From Chloroflexus islandicus (GTDB lineage: Bacteria; Chloroflexota; Chloroflexia; Chloroflexales; Chloroflexaceae): 64,000 nt of DNA. Below the pieces are notes generated by a model. It searched no databases. It saw nothing but the letters and a program-made list of their open reading frames with translations, and had not been told where the DNA came from. Both the position numbers and the translations under genes were made by a program. The stretch lies in assembly GCF_001650695.1 (NCBI RefSeq), contig NZ_LWQS01000047.1, forward strand, positions 1 through 64,000, read 5' to 3'. Below are positions 59,111-64,000 of the stretch, piece by piece (positions within the stretch are counted from its first letter, which is position 1; the number at the start of each line of letters is the position of its first letter).

Positions 59111-59264
59111 CCACATGTTTGGTCTGCACCCTCAATCCGGTGGGGGAAAGGTCGTACTCCTCGGCGTGCTCTGCGGTATACTTGAACCAGCGCGTACTGC
59201 CCTGTGCTATACTGGCAGCCACGCAACCGAATCTCACTCGTTATCGCAACGGAAGGAGCGCTCG

Positions 59265-59672
59265 ATGGAGCGAAAGATTCGCGTGCTGGTCGCGAAACCC
59301 GGTCTCGATGGCCACGATCGGGGCGCGAAAGTTATTGCCCGCGCCTTACGCGATGCCGGCATGGAAGTGATCTATACCGGTCTGCAACAGACGCCGCAGA
59401 TGATTGTTGAGGCCGCGCTGCAAGAGGACGTTGATGTGATCGGTCTCTCGATCCTCTCTGGCGCGCACATGACGTTGCTGCCCAAAGTGATGCAGTTGCT
59501 GCGCGAGCAGGGCATGACCGATGTGCTGGTTGTCGCCGGTGGGATCATCTCCGACGAAGATGCCGAGATTCTGAAGCGCGAGCACGGCATCGCCGAAGTG
59601 TTCGGCCCCGGTTCGTCAACGCAGGCGATTATCGACTTCATCCGTTCCAACGTCCAGTTGACGCGGGGTTGA
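59265..59672 (+). CDS. mcmA2: methylmalonyl-CoA mutase B12-binding subunit
   Basis: 135 residues, only the cobalamin-binding part. The DxHxxG motif is DGHDRG (15-20) with H17 as the cobalt ligand, followed by [12 protein letters not shown] and the [12 protein letters not shown] loop, the usual layout of B12-binding mutase domains. It would pair with a separate large catalytic subunit to convert methylmalonyl-CoA and succinyl-CoA. GGAAGGAG precedes ATG 59265. MeaB follows after 3 bases, so the two are co-transcribed. In a Chloroflexus-type organism this mutase is part of the 3-hydroxypropionate carbon-fixation cycle, which is inference here. Confidence 0.95.
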   Translation: MERKIRVLVAKPGLDGHDRGAKVIARALRDAGMEVIYTGLQQTPQMIVEAALQEDVDVIGLSILSGAHMTLLPKVMQLLREQGMTDVLVVAGGIISDEDAEILKREHGIAEVFGPGSSTQAIIDFIRSNVQLTRG

Positions 59673-59675
59673 GCT

Positions 59676-60599
59676 ATGAGCGAGCACGAATTGGTGACGC
59701 GCTTGCGCAACGGCGAGCGGCGGGCGCTGGCGCGCGCCATTTCTCTGGTCGAGCAGGGCGGGCCGGCGGCGCGCGCGGTGATGGCGGCGGCCTACCCTTA
59801 CGCTCATGCCCATCGGGTGGGCATCACCGGCCCTCCCGGCGCCGGCAAATCGACGCTAGTCACGTCGTTAGCCCAAGAATGGCGCCGGCGCGGGGTGCCA
59901 GTTGGCATCGTCGCCGTTGATCCGTCGTCGCCGTTCAGTGGCGGCGCGGTACTGGGCGACCGCATCCGCATGCAGGCGCTCGGCGGCGATCCCGGCGTCT
60001 TTATTCGCAGTATGGCCAGCCGGGGCCGGATGGGCGGCCTAGCGCGCGCGACGGCTGATGCGGTCAGTTTGATCGCCGCTGCCGGGTTTCCGATTGTGAT
60101 CATCGAGACGGTTGGCGCTGGGCAGGATGAAGTTGATATTGCCCAGACTGCTGATACTACCATCGTGGTCGAAGTGCCCGGTATGGGCGATGATGTGCAG
60201 AGCATTAAAGCCGGCATGCTCGAAATTGCCGATATCTTTGTGGTCAACAAAGCCGACCGTCCCGGCGTCGATCAGACAGTGCGCCAGCTCCGCACGATGT
60301 TGCAATTGGGTGGCGCGCCGGCTGATGGCTGGTCGCCGCCGGTGTTGACGGCGGTAGCCACCACCGGCGAGGGCTGCGCGCAGATTGTCGATGCGGTTGA
60401 GCAGCACCGGCAACACCTTGCCAACGATGGCGCGCAAGCCAGCCGGATGCGGGCGTTGGCCGAGCGCGAGCTAGCCGCCGCGGTGCAAGAATTGATCCTC
60501 GAACGGTTGCGCGGCCCGCGTTGGGAGGAGTTAGTGGGTGAGATTGCCTCTCGCCGGAGCGATCCGTATGCCGCCGCGAGCGAGTTGTTGGGTGGATAG
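59676..60599 (+). CDS. meaB: methylmalonyl-CoA mutase-associated GTPase MeaB
   Basis: 307 residues of the G3E GTPase group. Walker A is GPPGAGKST (52-60); other marks are DPSSPFSGGAVLGDRIRM (about 86-103), ETVGAGQDEVDI (about 147-158) and VVNKADRPG (about 188-196). MeaB gates cobalamin loading and protects the mutase from inactivation. It sits 3 bases after the B12 subunit, the classic pairing. The C-terminal dimerisation helix is present. It has long been called ArgK. Confidence 0.96.
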   Translation: MSEHELVTRLRNGERRALARAISLVEQGGPAARAVMAAAYPYAHAHRVGITGPPGAGKSTLVTSLAQEWRRRGVPVGIVAVDPSSPFSGGAVLGDRIRMQALGGDPGVFIRSMASRGRMGGLARATADAVSLIAAAGFPIVIIETVGAGQDEVDIAQTADTTIVVEVPGMGDDVQSIKAGMLEIADIFVVNKADRPGVDQTVRQLRTMLQLGGAPADGWSPPVLTAVATTGEGCAQIVDAVEQHRQHLANDGAQASRMRALAERELAAAVQELILERLRGPRWEELVGEIASRRSDPYAAASELLGG

Positions 60600-60665
60600 G
60601 GGCGCGGCAGAGACGACGTATGCGTTGCCAGCGCGAAATAGCCCGTATATTCTAGGAGGTTTTCT

Positions 60666-62009
60666 GTGCAGGTTAATCCGTCGATTTTTAAGGCCTACGA
60701 TATTCGCGGGATTTATCCAACCGAGCTGAACGAAGAGGTAGCCTATCTGATCGGGCGCGCTTTCGTCACTTTTCTCGGCGCCGAGACGGTGATCGTCGGG
60801 CGCGATATGCGCACGTCCGGCCCGTCGCTGTTCGATGCGGTGACGCGCGGGATTATGGATCAGGGGGCCGATGTGGCCGACATCGGTATGGTCAGCACCG
60901 ATCAGTACTACTTCGCCTGCACCCAGCTCGGTTTCCCCGGTATGATGGTGACGGCGTCGCACAACCCCAAGCAGTACAACGGCTTCAAGATGGTGCGCCG
61001 CATGCCCTACCTCTTGTCCGGTGACGAGGGGATTCAGGATCTGCGCCGGTTGGTTGAGAGCGAAGACTTCCCGACGCCAACCCGCCGCGGCGAACGGCGC
61101 GAGTACGATTTCAAAGAGCAGTTTGTGCAGAAGGTGCTCTCGCTGATCGATGTCGAGGCGATTAAGCCGCTGAAGGTGATCGTTGATACCGGCAACGGCA
61201 TGGTCGGCCCGATCCTGCAAGAGGTCTATTCGCGCTTACCAATCCAGTTAACCGGGATGTATCTCGATCCCGACGGTACGTTGCCCAATCACGGCCTCGA
61301 TCCGCTGATGCCAGAGAACCGGGCCGAGTTGCAGCAGCGGGTGAAGGACGAAGGGGCTGATATTGGCTTTGCCTTCGATGGTGACGGCGACCGCTTCTTT
61401 GCCATCGACGATCGCGGCGAGTTTATCTCCGGCGATTTTCTGACCGCGATTTTGGGCCGCTACCTGCTCGAAAAAGAGCCGGGAGCGAAGATTCTGTACG
61501 ATGTGCGCGCGTCGTGGGCAGTGCCCGACGAAGTGCGCGCCGCTGGCGGCATCCCGTTGGTTGAGCGGGTGGGGCATGCGTTTATCAAGCGCCGCATGGC
61601 GAATGAAGACGCGATCTTCGCCGGCGAGGTCTCTGGCCACTACTATTTCAAAGCGTTCGCCTTCGCCGACTCAGGCATCATCCCCTCGCTCTACCTGCTG
61701 GAAATGCTCTCGAAGCGAGGGGTGAAGATGAGCGAATTGCTGGGCCAGCTCGAATCGCGCTACTTCATCTCCGGCGAAATCAACTCGCGGGTGAGTGATG
61801 TGCGCGCGAAGCTTGACGAGATCGCCGAACGCTATAGCGACGGCAAGATCGAGCGGCTCGACGGCGTGTCGGTGAGCTATGACACGTGGCATTTCAACGT
61901 GCGCGGCTCCAACACTGAGCCGCTGATCCGCCTGAATCTTGAGTCGATCGCATCGCGCGCCGAAATGGAAGCCAAACGCGATGAGGTGTTGGCGGTGATC
62001 CGGTCGTAA
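60666..62009 (+). CDS. phosphomannomutase/phosphoglucomutase
   Basis: 447 residues from GTG with AGGAGG close upstream. Four-domain alpha-D-phosphohexomutase: KAYDIRGIYP (9-18), phosphoserine loop TASHNP (S98), metal loop DGDGDR (about 238-243), sugar-binding GEVSGHYYF (about 320-328) and phosphate-binding RGSNTEPLIR near 417. The preference between mannose and glucose phosphates is not readable. It supplies sugar-1-phosphates for surface glycans and glycogen. It is 66 bp after meaB. Confidence 0.93.
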   Translation: MQVNPSIFKAYDIRGIYPTELNEEVAYLIGRAFVTFLGAETVIVGRDMRTSGPSLFDAVTRGIMDQGADVADIGMVSTDQYYFACTQLGFPGMMVTASHNPKQYNGFKMVRRMPYLLSGDEGIQDLRRLVESEDFPTPTRRGERREYDFKEQFVQKVLSLIDVEAIKPLKVIVDTGNGMVGPILQEVYSRLPIQLTGMYLDPDGTLPNHGLDPLMPENRAELQQRVKDEGADIGFAFDGDGDRFFAIDDRGEFISGDFLTAILGRYLLEKEPGAKILYDVRASWAVPDEVRAAGGIPLVERVGHAFIKRRMANEDAIFAGEVSGHYYFKAFAFADSGIIPSLYLLEMLSKRGVKMSELLGQLESRYFISGEINSRVSDVRAKLDEIAERYSDGKIERLDGVSVSYDTWHFNVRGSNTEPLIRLNLESIASRAEMEAKRDEVLAVIRS

Positions 62010-62014
62010 CGCCG

Positions 62015-62088
62015 AGCCGCACAGCCGTGCGGCTGTACAGGTGGTTGTCGCAATGCATGTTCAGGTGGAGCCGCACAGCCGTGCGGCT
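62015..62088 (+). terminator. twin perfect hairpins after the phosphohexomutase gene
   Basis: AGCCGCAC-agcc-GTGCGGCT occurs twice exactly, at 62015-62034 and 62069-62088; the second is followed by CTACAATTTTTG. Together they make a probable terminator, the second more typical. The wider 327-base gap 62010-62336 otherwise holds the promoter and leader of pdhA. Confidence 0.8.
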
Positions 62089-62135
62089 CTACAATTTTTG
62101 TCCCATCCCCCCCATTCGATCTGGGATGATCACCC

Positions 62136-62164
62136 TTGACACGTCCACCAATACCCAGTATAGT
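62136..62164 (+). promoter_or_regulatory. near-consensus sigma-70 promoter for the E1 operon
   Basis: TTGACA (62136-62141), a 17-base spacer and TATAGT (62159-62164). Predicted start near 62171, giving a leader of about 165 bases before ATG 62337. The leader contains small hairpins such as CGGCTCG-ttgg-CGAGCC (about 62278-62294) and GTTC-attggc-GAAC (about 62310-62324), which could be regulatory. Confidence 0.85.
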
Positions 62165-62336
62165 ACAGGTATCGAATATATTCCCAAATGGAATAAAACC
62201 GCGCCTCCCCAGCTCTTCCGATCACTGTTCCCCTGCGGCGGGGTCGCTCGTCTCAATCCCAGTCTGATGCTCACACCGGCTCGTTGGCGAGCCACGGATA
62301 GAGGTTGTCGTTCATTGGCGAACGGAGAAGAGCGCT

Positions 62337-63353
62337 ATGGAAATCAGTCGGGACAAGCTCCTTTGGGCGTATGAGCGCATGCGGCTCATTCGTGAGTTCG
62401 AGGATCGGCTCCACACCGATTTTGCCGCCGGCAAGATTCCCGGTTTCGTCCACCTGTATGCAGGCGAAGAGGCGGTGGCTACCGGTCTCTGCGCCCATCT
62501 GCGTGATGATGATTTCATCACCAGCACCCATCGCGGCCACGGTCACTGTATCGCCAAAGGCGTCGATCTGCGCGAGATGATGGCCGAGATCTACGGCAAG
62601 GCGACCGGTGCGTGCAAAGGTAAGGGTGGTTCGATGCACATCGCCGATGTCAACAAGGGCATGCTCGGCGCGAACGGGATCGTCGGCGGCGGCCCGCCGC
62701 TGGCCTGCGGTGCCGGTCTCACCGCCAAGCTCAAAGGCACCGATCAGGTGACGGTCTGCTTCTTCGGCGATGGCGCTTCCAATCAGGGCACCACCTTCGA
62801 GGGTCTCAATTTGGCCGGGATCTGGAAGCTGCCGGTAGTCTTTGTCTGCGAAAATAATGGGTACGCCGAGACCACCTCGCCCCAGTATTCCGTCTCTGGC
62901 CAAGACATTGCCGCTCGCGCGCGCGGTTTTGGCATGCCGAGCATCGCCATCGACGGTCTCGATTTCTTCGCCGTCTACGAAGCTGCCGGCGAGGCGATTG
63001 CCCGTGCCCGGCGCGGCGAGGGGCCGACCTTCATCGAGGCGCAGACCTACCGCTACTACGGTCACTTCGAGGGTGACTCGATCCGCTATCGCACTCGCGA
63101 AGAGGAAGAGCACTATCGCTCGCTCGATTGTCTCTACCGCTTCCGCCAGACCGCGATTGCGCAAGGGTTGCTGACTGAGGCTGAGCTTGACGAGATCGAC
63201 GCGCGCGCGCGGGCGGCGATCGATGATGCGGTGCGGTTTGCCGCCGAAAGCCCGATGCCCGATCCAGCCGAGCTGCTGACCGATGTCTATGTCGAGTATC
63301 CGATGGCGGCGCTCTGGCCGTTCCAAGAGGCGGCAGTGCCGGTGCATCGCTAG
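62337..63353 (+). CDS. pdhA: pyruvate/acetoin dehydrogenase E1 alpha subunit
   Basis: 338 residues, typical of the alpha subunit in the alpha2-beta2 E1 enzymes. The thiamine diphosphate motif runs from GDGASNQG (about 144) to ENNGYAETTS (about 175), and HRGHGH (about 62-67) contacts the cofactor. It decarboxylates pyruvate (or acetoin, whose AcoA subunits look very alike) and hands the acyl group to E2. ATG 62337 has AGAAGAGC upstream. The beta subunit follows after 63 bp. The exact oxoacid cannot be fixed from sequence. Confidence 0.93.
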   Translation: MEISRDKLLWAYERMRLIREFEDRLHTDFAAGKIPGFVHLYAGEEAVATGLCAHLRDDDFITSTHRGHGHCIAKGVDLREMMAEIYGKATGACKGKGGSMHIADVNKGMLGANGIVGGGPPLACGAGLTAKLKGTDQVTVCFFGDGASNQGTTFEGLNLAGIWKLPVVFVCENNGYAETTSPQYSVSGQDIAARARGFGMPSIAIDGLDFFAVYEAAGEAIARARRGEGPTFIEAQTYRYYGHFEGDSIRYRTREEEEHYRSLDCLYRFRQTAIAQGLLTEAELDEIDARARAAIDDAVRFAAESPMPDPAELLTDVYVEYPMAALWPFQEAAVPVHR

Positions 63354-63416
63354 GCGGTTCAGCGAATAGATTGCCGGCGGAGCTTCTCCGCTGCCACTCA
63401 ATGATGAGGTGACACT

Positions 63417-64000
63417 ATGACGGCAATGGTTGAAGAGGCGGTACGCACCCTGAGCTATCGCGAGGCGATTAACGAGGCGCTGCGCCTTGAGATGCGGCGC
63501 GACCCGACCGTGATTTTGATGGGCGAGGATGTGACCGGCGCGTCGCACAGCGAAGACGAGAGCCATCTCGATGCGTGGGGTGGCGTGTTGGGCGTGACCA
63601 AGGGCTTGGTGCATGAGTTTGGCCGCCAGCGAGTGCGCGATACGCCGATCACCGAGTCGGGCTTCGTCGGCGCCGGGGTTGGCGCGGCAGCCACCGGCTT
63701 GCGCCCGGTGGTCGAGCTGATGTTCATCGGCTTTATGGGGGTCTGCCTCGACCAGATCGTCAATCAGGCTGCCAAGATGCGCTATATGTTCGGCGGCAAA
63801 GCCCGCATTCCGCTGGTCATCCGCACCATGATCGGGGCCGGTTTCCGCGCCGCGGCCCAGCACTCCGATTCGATCTACTCGACCTTCGTCCACTTCCCCG
63901 GCCTCAAAGTGGTGGCGCCGGCGACGCCGGCTGACGCCAAAGGTTTGCTGGCGGCGGCCATCCGCGACGACGATCCGGTGATCTTCTGCGAGCATAAGCT
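63417..64000 (+). CDS. pdhB: pyruvate/acetoin dehydrogenase E1 beta subunit, cut by the window end
   Basis: Open at the right edge; 194 complete codons are visible from ATG 63417. They read [20 protein letters not shown], then [38 protein letters not shown] and [25 protein letters not shown], the transketolase-like pyrimidine-binding fold of E1 beta. It forms the alpha2-beta2 enzyme with the preceding gene. ATGAGGTG lies 7-14 bases upstream as a ribosome site. The lipoyl-E2 and E3 genes would be expected beyond the window. Confidence 0.93.
   Translation, partial: MTAMVEEAVRTLSYREAINEALRLEMRRDPTVILMGEDVTGASHSEDESHLDAWGGVLGVTKGLVHEFGRQRVRDTPITESGFVGAGVGAAATGLRPVVELMFIGFMGVCLDQIVNQAAKMRYMFGGKARIPLVIRTMIGAGFRAAAQHSDSIYSTFVHFPGLKVVAPATPADAKGLLAAAIRDDDPVIFCEHK

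Noticed and set aside
58119-59116. Overlapping 138-185-codon frames on both strands in the composite repeat array
   Set aside because: They repeat the same PAARADAPTPCPSP-like block wherever the DNA unit repeats, on both strands, so they are products of the palindromes.
59115-59264. Longer N-terminus of the mutase B12 subunit from an upstream in-frame ATG
   Set aside because: The upstream part lies in repeat/leader DNA; GGAAGGAG directly before ATG 59265 and family length favour the short form.

Overview
The window looks like chromosomal DNA of a filamentous anoxygenic phototroph of the genus Chloroflexus or a very close relative (phylum Chloroflexota). No single marker proves this. The inference rests on the gene mix: isocitrate lyase, PEP carboxylase, a split methylmalonyl-CoA mutase with its GTPase MeaB, type II sulfide:quinone reductase, phenylalanine hydroxylase and a large MalT/SARP regulator. 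The GC-rich sequence and the abundance of short palindromic repeats also fit. No rRNA, tRNA or CRISPR array was seen.

Layout. 0-6 kb: secreted M14 peptidase, sugar N-acetyltransferase and P-loop kinase pair, a repeat cluster, isocitrate lyase, a MazG-like protein and a small unknown protein. 6.3-8.5 kb: a relatively AT-rich type II restriction-modification pair (C5 methyltransferase overlapping an ApaLI-like nuclease). 8.5-11.2 kb: threonine dehydratase and a SEDS (FtsW/RodA) protein. 11.4-16.1 kb: a sulfide/persulfide oxidation module (type II SQR, DUF1641, CstB-like persulfide dioxygenase-rhodanese) with a divergent LysR regulator. 16.1-19.1 kb: zinc anti-sigma factor, ECF-type sigma factor with a perfect 16-bp inverted repeat at its leader, a thioredoxin-fold protein and an MFS carrier. 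19.3-26.8 kb: an esterase, then TadE, TadE, vWA-TadG and a secreted kelch-propeller protein.

26.9-33.7 kb: PEP carboxylase, an extradiol/glyoxalase-type protein flanked by two copies of a palindromic MITE-like element, a DsrE-CobW pair with a Zur-like box, and a field of hairpin repeats. 33.8-36.7 kb: AspT/YidE-type transporter, MIP18/DUF59 protein and phenylalanine hydroxylase. 36.8-40.3 kb: a giant GAF/PAS histidine kinase that ends at an in-frame amber codon 24 codons before the natural stop. 40.3-46 kb: SEC-C protein and a translationally coupled trio (TPR giant, unknown 200-residue protein, SUMF1-like protein). 46.2-52.9 kb: REC-GGDDF regulator overlapping an alcohol dehydrogenase, fmt, an SCP2-like protein, an SH3 protein, and a leftward run of PlsC, DUF2231, YigZ and an orphan TaqI-like specificity protein.

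53.1-64 kb: MalT/SARP regulator, small unknown gene, leuB, a 1-kb array of six composite hairpin repeats, the B12 subunit of methylmalonyl-CoA mutase with meaB, phosphomannomutase, and the start of a pyruvate/acetoin dehydrogenase operon cut by the window end.

Functionally, aceA, ppc, mcm/meaB and the E1 genes point to central carbon routing around pyruvate, PEP, succinyl-CoA and glyoxylate. The sqr-cstB module handles sulfide. The rest is housekeeping, surface structures and signalling. I find no clear previously undescribed defence system. The most unusual items are the amber-truncated kinase, the TPR/unknown/SUMF1 operon, the orphan specificity-domain protein, the sigma-factor leader dyad and the repeat families. 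Family calls come from reading motifs, not from searches.
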